Shown here: in pieces, positions 6,087 through 13,646 of the stretch
Layout: each line of letters starts with the position of its first letter
How positions within the stretch are numbered: the stretch's first letter is position 1
NCBI GenBank assembly: GCA_964443525.1
Contig: CAYUCY010000033.1
Location: 1 to 16,833 of the forward strand
Reading direction: 5' to 3'
DNA length: 16,833 bases
Source of the DNA: CAYUCY01 sp964443525
GTDB lineage: Bacteria; Pseudomonadota; Alphaproteobacteria; Caedimonadales; Caedimonadaceae
Position numbers and translations under genes: made by a program
The notes under the pieces: generated by a model
The model's database searches: none
Told to the model about the DNA's origin: nothing
The model's input: the letters and a program-made list of their open reading frames with translations, nothing else

Positions 6087-6710
6087 ATGAATTTTATGAT
6101 TAAAGTATCAGGGATTATCCTAGTCATCATGTCAATGCAAGATTCAAACGCATCCAAAAGGATGCTTGAAGATAATAATGATCTTTATGGGATACAGCAG
6201 GAATTGGGGATTTACTGTAAAGAATATCATTCATCCCAGCAAGCAAAGTCAAATCAAAATGATGATTGGAAAGTTGAACTCCGTCATCCCGAGGCAAAGA
6301 GAAGAAAGAAAACAAGCGATTGGCCGGTTGTGAATCGAACAGAATTTAATCACATGTATAAGGACACAGAAAATCAAATTGAAACAATTGACGGCCTCCT
6401 TTTGGAATATCTAAGAAGAATAGCTCCTATATACGAAATCAATGTTGTTGATATAGACGATAATTTAGAATTCTTGTCTGAACAGGCTCGAATTCTTCTA
6501 GAAGATGAGGGATTTTCTAATCAAGAGAGATGTTTAAAAACGCTTAAGAACTTTAGAAATTACCTTAATAAGAAAAAGCCGGATAATCTTATTGTTGAAA
6601 TAAACCTATCTGGATTTCTCAAATATTTAGAAGAACAGAATTATAAAATTCCGGAAAACTATAAAAAGGACGCCCTCAAGTATTTAGAGGAATATTTTTT
6701 CCAAAGTTGA
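6087..6710 (+). CDS. Small secreted protein with a basic NLS-like cluster, function unknown
   Basis: I do not recognise this protein. I chose ATG 6087 (207 residues) over the in-frame ATG at 6045: GGAGAAG lies 8-9 nt upstream, the protein then begins with a signal peptide (MNFMIKVSGIILVIMSMQDSNAS), and a predicted promoter would start transcription near 6049. The mature protein is hydrophilic, has only two cysteines and is rich in Glu, Lys, Asn and Tyr. The C-terminal half (from about residue 90) looks helical, with spaced Leu/Ile and charged residues such as DGLLLEYLRRIAP and LKYLEE repeated at the end. Residues 68-75 read PEAKRRKK, like a monopartite nuclear localisation signal. The gene is AT-rich compared with its housekeeping neighbours. 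It is an effector candidate in a host-associated bacterium, but this is inference only. Confidence 0.7.
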   Translation: MNFMIKVSGIILVIMSMQDSNASKRMLEDNNDLYGIQQELGIYCKEYHSSQQAKSNQNDDWKVELRHPEAKRRKKTSDWPVVNRTEFNHMYKDTENQIETIDGLLLEYLRRIAPIYEINVVDIDDNLEFLSEQARILLEDEGFSNQERCLKTLKNFRNYLNKKKPDNLIVEINLSGFLKYLEEQNYKIPENYKKDALKYLEEYFFQS

Positions 6711-7183
6711 TTCATTTTTGGAACAATTAACTAAACATAGACAGAAAGGCCTCTTGATAGGATTGAAAGGTTTGAGGGACTAAGAGGCTATAGGAAAGGG
6801 CAAGAGAGAGGTCAACCATTTCCAAAGATCGGGAGCTCGCTTGCGTCTTTCGCCTGAATCTCGCAAGATTTTATCTTGTCCGATCATTGTCGCTTTCGAT
6901 CAAGAACGTTAAGTCTTTCCTTGTAAAAAGCTGATTTTCAGGGGTCACTCTGTGAGAGCCGGCCCAATCATCTGTGGTACAGATCTGCCCCTTTTTGAGG
7001 CTGCCTATTTTTCCGAGGAGCTTTTTAAGGCATCTTTCTGAAGATTCGTTGTTGGTCTTCTCGAGAGGCTTTTTTCTTTTTGTTAAGGAACATATAAAAT
7101 GATAAGTAATTGAGCATAAACGGTAGATTTTTGACTCAAATTGCTTCTATAGTGACGTAGAAGCTGAGAATTGGTGAGGGTAT
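6711..7183. other. Gene-free stretch with several inverted repeats; candidate structured RNA region
   Basis: No protein-coding gene is supported in these 473 bases. Directly visible structures are as follows. GCCTCTT/AAGAGGC arms lie at 6749-6755 and 6782-6788. Nested stems GATCGG/CCGATC (6827-6832, 6880-6885) enclose CTTGCG/CGCAAG (6840-6845, 6862-6867). A three-way arrangement at 6940-6996 ends in TTTTT. GAAGA/TCTTC (7040-7060) is followed by a pyrimidine tract (7069-7081). A -10-like TATAGT lies at 7148-7153, before the ampG-like gene. It does not match tmRNA, RNase P or SRP RNA by any signature I know. Confidence 0.5.
6827..6996 (+). ncRNA. Candidate structured small RNA ending in a T run
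   Basis: The 5' part folds as GATCGG/CCGATC enclosing CTTGCG/CGCAAG. The 3' part has a closing stem AGGGG (6940-6944) with CCCCT (6988-6992). Inside it are two hairpins, TCAC-TCT-GTGA (6945-6955) and ATCTGT-GGT-ACAGAT (6970-6984), followed by TTTTT (6992-6996). All pairs are canonical. The stacking of three stems before a T run is what an sRNA with an intrinsic terminator looks like. No promoter is clear and the boundaries are guesses. It could instead be a leader or decayed sequence. Confidence 0.3.
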
Positions 7184-8476
7184 ATGAAGAATTTGGCAAA
7201 GTCAGCTTGGGTTTATTTTGAACCCCGTGTCTTGGGAATCTTCTTCTTCGGATTTTCAAGCGGCCTTCCTTTTTTGTTAACATTAGCTACATTGCATGTG
7301 TGGTTGACAGAGGCAGGACTCAATAAAACGACCTTGGGACTTTTCGTCTTATGCACCTTGCCCTACAGCTTTAAATTCGTCTGGGCCCCTCTCATCGATA
7401 AAATTCGTCTTCCCTTTTTTGCCGATCTTCTCGGTCATCGAAAGAGCTGGATTCTGTTCAGTCAGTTATTTCTACTTATCTCTCTTATTTTGTTAGGTCA
7501 ATCGAACCCTCATCTCAATTTGGCTGGAACGGCTTTCTGCGCCATCCTGGTTGCCTTTGCTTCTGCAACTCAAGATATTGTCATCGAAGCCTACCGAATC
7601 GAATCGTTAAAACGAGAACGGATCGGGTATGGTGCCGGGGCGAGTGTTTTGGGGTACCGCCTGGGTATGTGGGTCTCGGGAGCAGGTGCTCTTTACCTTG
7701 CCAGTTATTTCAGTTGGGCGACCGTTTATGCCTTTATGGCGGCATGCGTGGCAATCGGTATGGTGACGACGCTTTTAAGTCATGAGACTCGAACTTTGGC
7801 ATCTTCTCAACAAAGATCACATCTTCAAACAACATCGCTCAAGGAGCGCTTTTTCAAGGAAGTGACCGAACCGATTCAATCACTGGGGCGTCGTGATGAT
7901 TGGATTGTGATTCTTCTTTTCATTTTTCTTTATAAAGTAGGGGATACAGTCTTAAATACCATGAGCGTTCGATTTCTTCTTGAAATTGGTTTCAGCAAAA
8001 TCGAAATTGCCCATGTTGCTAAATCCTTCGGAATCGGCGCCATGGTTTTCGGAGGATTTGTCGGCGGTATTCTTTTGAGCCGCAAGCCACTTGTTTATTC
8101 CTTGCTACTATGTGGGTTGCTTCAGGTTCTGTCCTGCTTGATGTTTGCCCTTCAAAGCAAGCTTGGGAATAACCTGGCGATGCTTTTCTTGAGTATAGGC
8201 ATTGAAAATCTTGCGTGCGGGTTGGGGTCAGCGGCTTTTATCGCCTATCTTACGAACCTTTGCCGCTTTCCTTTTTCTGCGACCCACTTTGCCGTTCTTA
8301 CGTCCGTGGGATCTTTCGCGCGGGTAAGTCTGTCGTCCTTTGCAGGCTGGACAGCCGATCAAATGACATGGACCCAGTTTTATTTGGCAACGGCTCTTGC
8401 GTGTCTTCCCTGTTTACTTTTGCTTTTGGGGCAAGCCTCGCGATTCACCTATCGGGAGCGAATTCAGGAAGCATGA
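7184..8476 (+). CDS. ampG: AmpG-like MFS permease (muropeptide transporter family)
   Basis: This 430-residue inner-membrane permease has about twelve helices. AmpG imports GlcNAc-anhydroMurNAc muropeptides released by cell-wall turnover into the cytoplasm for recycling. Family signatures visible are GFSSGLP (23-29), WLTEAG (40-45), KFVWAPLIDKIRLP (64-77), GHRKSW (84-89) and SATQDIVIEAYRIE (127-140). The length is typical of the shorter alphaproteobacterial AmpG proteins. Intracellular alphaproteobacteria often carry several AmpG paralogues whose substrates are not all known, so muropeptide uptake is likely but not certain for this copy. The ATG follows GGTGAGGG at short spacing. TTGACT (7131-7136) and TATAGT (7148-7153) lie upstream but are spaced too closely for a standard promoter. 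The last 13 bp overlap the convergent hydrolase gene. Confidence 0.88.
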   Translation: MKNLAKSAWVYFEPRVLGIFFFGFSSGLPFLLTLATLHVWLTEAGLNKTTLGLFVLCTLPYSFKFVWAPLIDKIRLPFFADLLGHRKSWILFSQLFLLISLILLGQSNPHLNLAGTAFCAILVAFASATQDIVIEAYRIESLKRERIGYGAGASVLGYRLGMWVSGAGALYLASYFSWATVYAFMAACVAIGMVTTLLSHETRTLASSQQRSHLQTTSLKERFFKEVTEPIQSLGRRDDWIVILLFIFLYKVGDTVLNTMSVRFLLEIGFSKIEIAHVAKSFGIGAMVFGGFVGGILLSRKPLVYSLLLCGLLQVLSCLMFALQSKLGNNLAMLFLSIGIENLACGLGSAAFIAYLTNLCRFPFSATHFAVLTSVGSFARVSLSSFAGWTADQMTWTQFYLATALACLPCLLLLLGQASRFTYRERIQEA

Positions 8477-9456
8477 GGGGAGATCTGATTAAGGAACGCA
8501 TCAAAGTCTTTCCAGAATCGGGCTCGAATTTCATCCGTCTCATTCAGAATATTGTGGAAAGCATTTGAATAGCTTTTAAGAGTACAGTCCTCCATCCAGC
8601 GGCACAGCTTTTCGTCTTCTGTGGGATCGACTACTTGATCTTGGTCTGCATTTATCAGAAGGACGGGAACATGGACTTGTGACAGGATTTCGGGTCGGTT
8701 GGTGTAGTCGATCGACTCGAACATGGCTTTGGCCCAGCCGAAAGTCGGTCCGCCCGAGACGAGATCCATATTCTCTTCGCACAGCCTAGTTTGCCTCTCA
8801 TAACGTCTTTTATCGTGAGTATTTCGATTCTTCTCAAAGGAACCTTTCTTCGGATCGAAGTCTCCGTAACCGAAAGCATAAACCTCATCCAGGCCAACGG
8901 CACAGAAAGTATGAGTCATGGTTTTTGCGAGGCCATAGGGAAAGGGATCGGTATAAACGTTCATCATGGGGGCTAAAAGAATAGCCCCTTTGACGATATG
9001 ATCCCGTTCAGCCAGATAACGAACAGCGATATGTCCGCCAAAGGACTGTCCCATCAAAAGGATCCTTTCTCCCGGCTTTGCACGAACGACCTCAATCATA
9101 AATTGTTCGAGATCGTTTAAGTAAGGTTCATAGCTTTTTACATGGATTTTTTGGAAATTGGAAAGAGGACGTGTCGACTTGCCATGTCCACGCCAGTCAA
9201 AGGTATAGACATCAATGCCGCGGGAGAGAAGGTCTTTTACGGTCTCCAGATGCTTTTCCGTGAAGGAGGCACGCCCTTGGAGAAGAACAAGCTTAATGGG
9301 GGTAGAGTGGTGGGCTTCGCTTTTCCAGACAGCCGTTCGAAGAATCGTACCGTCGGGCGTCGTGATTTTCCCCTCTATAGGAGGTTTTGCCTCGAGACAA
9401 AGGCAGCAGAAGAAAAGAATCGAGAAAAAACTAAGCGTTGTTTTCAGAGGTCTCAT
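8464..9456 (-). CDS. Exported alpha/beta hydrolase, lysophospholipase (PldB)-like
   Basis: This 330-residue serine hydrolase belongs to the Hydrolase_4/serine aminopeptidase S33 group, close to PldB-type lysophospholipases. The N-terminus (to about residue 23, FFSILFFCCLCLEA) is a signal peptide with no good lipobox, so the enzyme is probably periplasmic or secreted. The presumed catalytic triad is Ser138 in GQSFGG, Asp273 in the NADQDQVVDP strand and His301 in AFHNIL. Family features are LVLLQGRASFTEKH, DWRGHGKSTRPL (88-98) and the long cap between residues 165 and 245. The substrate, possibly a lysophospholipid or other acyl ester, is not proven. Its ATG lies 26 bp inside the end of secF with no obvious Shine-Dalgarno sequence, so translation is probably coupled to secF. 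It is the last gene of the yajC-secD-secF operon. Confidence 0.85.
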   Translation of the reverse strand: MRPLKTTLSFFSILFFCCLCLEAKPPIEGKITTPDGTILRTAVWKSEAHHSTPIKLVLLQGRASFTEKHLETVKDLLSRGIDVYTFDWRGHGKSTRPLSNFQKIHVKSYEPYLNDLEQFMIEVVRAKPGERILLMGQSFGGHIAVRYLAERDHIVKGAILLAPMMNVYTDPFPYGLAKTMTHTFCAVGLDEVYAFGYGDFDPKKGSFEKNRNTHDKRRYERQTRLCEENMDLVSGGPTFGWAKAMFESIDYTNRPEILSQVHVPVLLINADQDQVVDPTEDEKLCRWMEDCTLKSYSNAFHNILNETDEIRARFWKDFDAFLNQISPHAS

Positions 9457-10354
9457 TGATCTGGGGTCTTTTTATGTTGAAAAAAAGCAAGAGGTTTGCA
9501 GAGACAAAGATTGAGGAAAAGGCACCGAAGGCAATCCCCACCAGGATGGGGAGGCTGAATGAAGCAATGACGGAACCGCCGAACCAATAGAGGGCGAAGA
9601 GAGAAAGAAGGGTTGAACCAGCCGTCAAAACCGTTCGGGATAAAGTTTCATTGGTCGACAGATTAATCACTTCGGCAAGGGGTGTTCTCTTGAACTTTCT
9701 TAAGTTCTCTCTGATTCGGTCATAGATCACAACCGAGTCGTTAATTGAGTAACCGATGGTCGTCAAGATCGCGATGAAAGCCGTTTCGTTGAACTCGAGA
9801 CCGGATAAGGAGTAAAAACCCATGACAGCCATAGCATCATGGATTAGAGAGATAATACCGCAAACGCCGAACTGCCATTCGAAGCGAAACCAAATGTAAA
9901 TAAGCATCCCAACAATGGCAAACCCAAAAGCAAGAAGCCCGTTTTTAATAAGATCTTCGCTTACCTTAGGACCTACGGTTTCTACTCTGCGGTATTCCAG
10001 GTTGTCTCCGAGGGTTTTTTTAATTTTCTCAAGAGCCACAACTTGGGCTCTATCATCGCCGGGTTGACGCTCAACACGAATTATAACGTCTCTATCGCTG
10101 CCAAATTCCTGGAGTTTCGGATCGCCGATCTTAAGGGCCTCCAAACTTGCTCTCATGCCTTTAAGGTCTGATTTGTCGGGTGTTCTTACCTCAATCAGAA
10201 AGCCGCCTCGAAAATCGATGCCGAGGTTAAGTCCTTTTATTCCCAGGCTCGTTCCCGAGATGATCAGAACGAGAAGGGAGAAAGCATAAACGACATAACG
10301 AATTCCAACGAAGTTAATGTTTGTGTTATAGGGGATAAGCTGAAGGCCACGCAT
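9431..10354 (-). CDS. secF: Protein translocase subunit SecF
   Basis: This inner-membrane partner of SecD uses the proton gradient to help pull proteins through SecYEG from the periplasmic side. Its 307 residues and six helices are normal. Visible signatures are the first helix (about 18-38), GIDFRGG (45-51), VGPKVSEDL (127-135) and TTIGYSINDSVVIYDRIREN (198-217), the conserved charged segment between helices 4 and 5. AGGAG lies about 7 bp before the ATG. It begins 10 bp after the secD stop and its end overlaps the hydrolase start by 26 bp, so all are likely on one transcript. Confidence 0.97.
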   Translation of the reverse strand: MRGLQLIPYNTNINFVGIRYVVYAFSLLVLIISGTSLGIKGLNLGIDFRGGFLIEVRTPDKSDLKGMRASLEALKIGDPKLQEFGSDRDVIIRVERQPGDDRAQVVALEKIKKTLGDNLEYRRVETVGPKVSEDLIKNGLLAFGFAIVGMLIYIWFRFEWQFGVCGIISLIHDAMAVMGFYSLSGLEFNETAFIAILTTIGYSINDSVVIYDRIRENLRKFKRTPLAEVINLSTNETLSRTVLTAGSTLLSLFALYWFGGSVIASFSLPILVGIAFGAFSSIFVSANLLLFFNIKRPQINETSENNA

Positions 10355-10364
10355 GGGCAGGCTC

Positions 10365-11930
10365 CTAAATAGGTAATGTTTTGGGTTTACGCCAGTTATA
10401 CCACCCGTTCACAACAACACGGGTTAAAGTAATAGCCGTAAACATTGAAATGAGAATACCGATCGTAAGTGTCACGCCGAACCCCTTAATAGGGCCTGAG
10501 CCGAAGAAAAAGAGGGCAGCAGCACCGATGACTGTTGTAATATTCGAGTCCAAAATGGTCGCAATAGCTCGTTCATATCCCGCATCGATGGCAGCGGCCA
10601 CTTTTCTGCCGTTTCGAAGTTCTTCCTTAATACGCTCGTTAATTAAAACATTTGCATCGACAGCCATACCGAGCGTCAAAGCGATACCTGCAATGCCCGG
10701 GAGAGTGAGGGTTGCTTCAATCAAAGAAAGGGCGCCGATCAACATGATCAGGTTGAAGATGAGGGCAATATTTGCAACGAGACCGAAAAGGGAATAAGCC
10801 ACTATCATAAAGATCACGACGAGAACCACCGCATAAATGGTTGCCCTCTCTCCCGCTTGAATGGAATCGGCCCCCAAGTCGGGCCCGACGGTCCTCTCTT
10901 CTAAAATAGTCAGAGGTGCAACAAGAGCCCCGGCTCGCATGAGAAGAGCCAAATCATTTGCACTTTCCATCGTAAATTTCCCTGTAATCACACCGTCGCC
11001 CGAGGGAATCTGACCTTGGATGTTGGGGGCACTGATGACGCGACCGTCCAGAACAATGGCGAGACGATGGCCGACATAATTTGCCGTGATTTCCGCAAAC
11101 TTTTTCCCTCCAATGGTATCCAGACGAAAAGCTACTTGAGGTTTATTGTACTGATCTGTCGAGGGGCGCGCATCGACTAGATTTTCTCCGCCCAAGAGAA
11201 CTTCTTTTTTAACGACGTAAGCGTCAAAATGCCCGTCATCGGAGGGTAAAATCTCGGTACCCGGAGGCGCAACGTTATTTACCGTCTGTGGATAGGGAGC
11301 GTCCTCATGAACCAACCGTAGGGTAAGCTTCGCTGTTTTTCCGATTACGTTTTTTGCCCTATTCGGATCTTGCTCGCCCGGAAGTTGAACCAGAATTCGA
11401 TCTTCTCCTTGACGCTGGATGGTTGGTTCTCTCGTCCCGAGTTCATTAATCCGTCGCTCGATGACCTCGATGGACTGATCTACGATGCGTTTAATATTGT
11501 GGGCTCGTTCCGTTTCGCTCATGGTAATCTCGAAGAGATCTGAACCTGGAATCTGCTTTACATCGAATTCACCTCTCAACGACTTTAAGGCATCAAGGGT
11601 CGCTTTTGCTTGAGATGGAAAACTGAGGCTTAAGTATATTTTATCGCCCATCAACGCAAGATCTAGATAACCGATCTGCTCAGCGCGCAAGAGTTTTCTA
11701 ATCGAATCAACCGTATTGGCGAAATAATCCCGCATGCCGGTCTTAACGTCAACTTCGAGGAGCAAGTGAGATCCCCCTTGAAGATCAAGGCCGAGGTTTA
11801 CCGTTTTGGAAGGGAGAAAGGAACCGAGACTTTTCCTCGTCTCTTCCGACAGCATATTCGGAGCGGCGTAATAAAGCCCCAAAACACACAAAACGACGAC
11901 CAGCAGTTTTTTCCAAAGGGGGGTGTGCAT
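10365..11930 (-). CDS. secD: Protein translocase subunit SecD
   Basis: SecD is a six-helix inner-membrane protein with a large periplasmic domain that, with SecF and YajC, drives late steps of Sec export using the proton motive force. Signatures are an N-terminal helix (8-24), NLGLDLQGGSHLLLEVD (45-61), the periplasmic block ERRINELGTREPTIQRQG (158-175), ERTVGPDLGADSI (345-357), GMAVDANVLINERIKEE (421-437) and the FGSGPIKGF helix near the end. Its 521 residues are normal for alphaproteobacteria, where SecD and SecF are separate proteins. The ATG lies 6 bp after the yajC stop. The Shine-Dalgarno sequence is weak (AGG beside the yajC stop), so translational coupling is likely. Confidence 0.98.
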   Translation of the reverse strand: MHTPLWKKLLVVVLCVLGLYYAAPNMLSEETRKSLGSFLPSKTVNLGLDLQGGSHLLLEVDVKTGMRDYFANTVDSIRKLLRAEQIGYLDLALMGDKIYLSLSFPSQAKATLDALKSLRGEFDVKQIPGSDLFEITMSETERAHNIKRIVDQSIEVIERRINELGTREPTIQRQGEDRILVQLPGEQDPNRAKNVIGKTAKLTLRLVHEDAPYPQTVNNVAPPGTEILPSDDGHFDAYVVKKEVLLGGENLVDARPSTDQYNKPQVAFRLDTIGGKKFAEITANYVGHRLAIVLDGRVISAPNIQGQIPSGDGVITGKFTMESANDLALLMRAGALVAPLTILEERTVGPDLGADSIQAGERATIYAVVLVVIFMIVAYSLFGLVANIALIFNLIMLIGALSLIEATLTLPGIAGIALTLGMAVDANVLINERIKEELRNGRKVAAAIDAGYERAIATILDSNITTVIGAAALFFFGSGPIKGFGVTLTIGILISMFTAITLTRVVVNGWYNWRKPKTLPI

Positions 11931-11936
11931 TTGAAC

Positions 11937-12386
11937 CTATTTACGCTTAACAGTGGAGCTTTTTTTGGTATCCTTTTTTGTCGGCAAAGAGCGGATATTT
12001 TTCTCGTTCTTTTGGCTGTCAGAAGAGGGTGTGACGGGCTCTGTCTTGGAGATAACCTGCATAACCGTACTTCGAATGACACGGACTTTTACGTCTTTTG
12101 CAATTTCAACTTCAACCTCATGATCCCCTTCTAATTTTGAGACCATTCCGATAATACCGCCTGAAGTGATGACCCGATCGCCTCTGCGTAAATTCCCGAG
12201 CATCTCTCGATGTTCCTTTGCTTTTTTTTGCTGGGGGCGGATAAGGAAGAAGTAAAACACGACGAAGAGCAAGATCATGGGAGCGATGGGGGAGGATAAA
12301 ATCCCTGCAATACCTCCGGCTCCTCCTGCATCTTGAGCTGAGGCGGGCAAGGCTGCCAACATGAAGAGAGAGAAATATTTAAACAT
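11937..12386 (-). CDS. yajC: Preprotein translocase subunit YajC with an extended Lys-rich tail
   Basis: YajC is a single-helix inner-membrane subunit of the SecDF-YajC complex. The helix spans about residues 34-50 and is followed by the signature LIRPQQKKAKEHREML and then GDRVITSGGIIG (69-80). Two features are longer than usual. The N-terminus (1-17, ending PASA) resembles a signal peptide followed by a Gly/Ala-rich linker. After about residue 112 comes a polar tail of some 37 residues ending KKDTKKSSTVKRK, whereas typical YajC proteins are about 110 residues. The ATG follows AAGGA at suitable spacing. It leads the operon yajC-secD-secF-hydrolase. Confidence 0.95.
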   Translation of the reverse strand: MFKYFSLFMLAALPASAQDAGGAGGIAGILSSPIAPMILLFVVFYFFLIRPQQKKAKEHREMLGNLRRGDRVITSGGIIGMVSKLEGDHEVEVEIAKDVKVRVIRSTVMQVISKTEPVTPSSDSQKNEKNIRSLPTKKDTKKSSTVKRK

Positions 12387-12422
12387 TGAAAGAATCCTTA
12401 TTTTCCTGATTTCTAATCGCCC

Positions 12423-12451
12423 ACTTTAGCCTGAAAACCTCAAGAAAGCAA
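12423..12451 (-). promoter_or_regulatory. Predicted promoter of the yajC-secD-secF operon
   Basis: On the minus strand TTGCTT (12451-12446) and TAAAGT (12428-12423) are separated by 17 bp, with three and four of six consensus matches. The -10 lies about 37 bp before the yajC ATG and its AAGGA site. This is a moderate match only. Confidence 0.4.
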
Positions 12452-12524
12452 ATCTCAAAAAACGATACAAAAATGTTTAACTCTTTCTCCTTTCGCAACC
12501 GTAATATGCTGCGTGCATCTCTGG

Positions 12525-13568
12525 TTAGCGAAGTGTACTGAGATCTATGATGATTTCATTCCCCGTGCGAAGCTCGCTATAGGAGCCATCATGGGGATAA
12601 AGAGATTTTACGATTTGGTAGATTTTTCCTCCCGCCTCTTTGAAAGAAGGCTTCATAGCCATGATTTTTTTGGAAGTAGACAAGATTTCCCCAACAGTGG
12701 TTGCCAGATCTGCTTGGACCATCGATTTTTCCGAGGGTGAAAGATTGTTCGTGAGGAGCAGGTAGGCTTGCACAATTTCCGGACGAACAACTTTTTCAAT
12801 TCGGGCGGAAAGTTTTTCTTTAGAGCTCCTGAGGAATGTTTTTAAGTAATTAATGCCGTGTTTGATAGTTTCAACGGGAGAGGCTATTCCTTGTGATTCA
12901 AATTTAATAAACAAAAGATTGTCTTGCGAACTTTCCTTAATTTTTATTTTACCGAAAAGAAGATGAATTTTTTTATAGGGAAGCAGGGGTAGAGAAGACT
13001 GATTCGCTTGGAACCTTATATCTAGCCCGAACTGACTCTCGGGACTTTCATCAATATAATGGCTTGATTTCCCTTTTTTAGGATCTCTTTCGTAAGCAAA
13101 AGAGGAAGCGTGAGCTTTTGCAAGACTGACATAAGACTTAAGGAACGTATAAAGCTTGTTGTTAGGGTCGACCAGCTTATAAGATGCGCTGACGGCATCT
13201 TCTCCTCGTTCTTTCCCTATCGCTCTGATTTTCCACATAATAGTAATTATTTTGGCAAGATGTTCCCGACGCCTTTCGTCTCCGGCAGCGGTTGCTTTAC
13301 TCTTTTTGAAAAGAAGGGAAGGGTCAAGAGACTTCGCTTTTGAGAAAAGAGATTTCTTTTTGTCTTTGATAAGAAGCAAAGGTAAAACTTGGATTTGATC
13401 AATGTTTTGATCTTGAGAAAGTGCTTGAAGGAGCTCTCCCCCGATTTTAATAAGCTGCGCTTCTAACGAAGAATCTACTTCCTTGACATAAGCTAAGTCG
13501 CTCGAGTGAACCGTTAAATGCGAAATAAGGAGAAAAAAACCGGAAAAAAGGCCTGCAAAAAACTTCAT
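12525..13568 (-). CDS. Secreted Lys-rich protein of unknown function
   Basis: I do not recognise this 347-residue protein. The N-terminus MKFFAGLFSGFFLLISHLTV followed by HSSD is a clear signal peptide, so it is exported. The mature protein is basic and mostly helical in appearance. A Lys-rich segment near residues 68-103 includes KDKKKSLFSKAKS, KKSKATAAGDERRREH. A second region near 205-255 has alternating hydrophobic and Lys residues (YKKIHLLFGKIKIKES). There are no cysteines and no membrane helices after the signal. The ATG follows GGGAGGG. It lies between etfA (69 bp upstream on the same strand) and yajC (138 bp downstream), with no functional link evident. No good promoter is visible, so read-through from etfBA is possible. 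Confidence 0.75.
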   Translation of the reverse strand: MKFFAGLFSGFFLLISHLTVHSSDLAYVKEVDSSLEAQLIKIGGELLQALSQDQNIDQIQVLPLLLIKDKKKSLFSKAKSLDPSLLFKKSKATAAGDERRREHLAKIITIMWKIRAIGKERGEDAVSASYKLVDPNNKLYTFLKSYVSLAKAHASSFAYERDPKKGKSSHYIDESPESQFGLDIRFQANQSSLPLLPYKKIHLLFGKIKIKESSQDNLLFIKFESQGIASPVETIKHGINYLKTFLRSSKEKLSARIEKVVRPEIVQAYLLLTNNLSPSEKSMVQADLATTVGEILSTSKKIMAMKPSFKEAGGKIYQIVKSLYPHDGSYSELRTGNEIIIDLSTLR

Positions 13569-13627
13569 AATCCCTCCCTTACCTTAAAAAACACCTGATA
13601 TAGAAGATTTGAAAGTCTCCCAATATT

Positions 13628-13646
13628 CTCCGCTTTTTAAGCAGAG
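13628..13646 (-). terminator. Weak hairpin at the etfA stop codon
   Basis: On the minus strand CTCTGC pairs with GCGGAG (one G-U pair) around a seven-base loop that includes the etfA stop codon. The sequence after it, AATATTGGG, is not a proper T run, so termination is doubtful and the downstream gene may be read through. Confidence 0.25.

Noticed and set aside
6711..7183. tmRNA, RNase P RNA, SRP RNA or 6S RNA in the gene-free stretch
   Set aside because: None of the conserved sequence blocks of tmRNA, RNase P or SRP RNA that I know is present, and the long closing stem with central bubble expected of 6S RNA is not convincing.
10381..10797. 138-codon plus-strand open frame opposite secD
   Set aside because: It lies entirely inside the strongly conserved secD frame on the other strand and has no family resemblance or ribosome-binding site.
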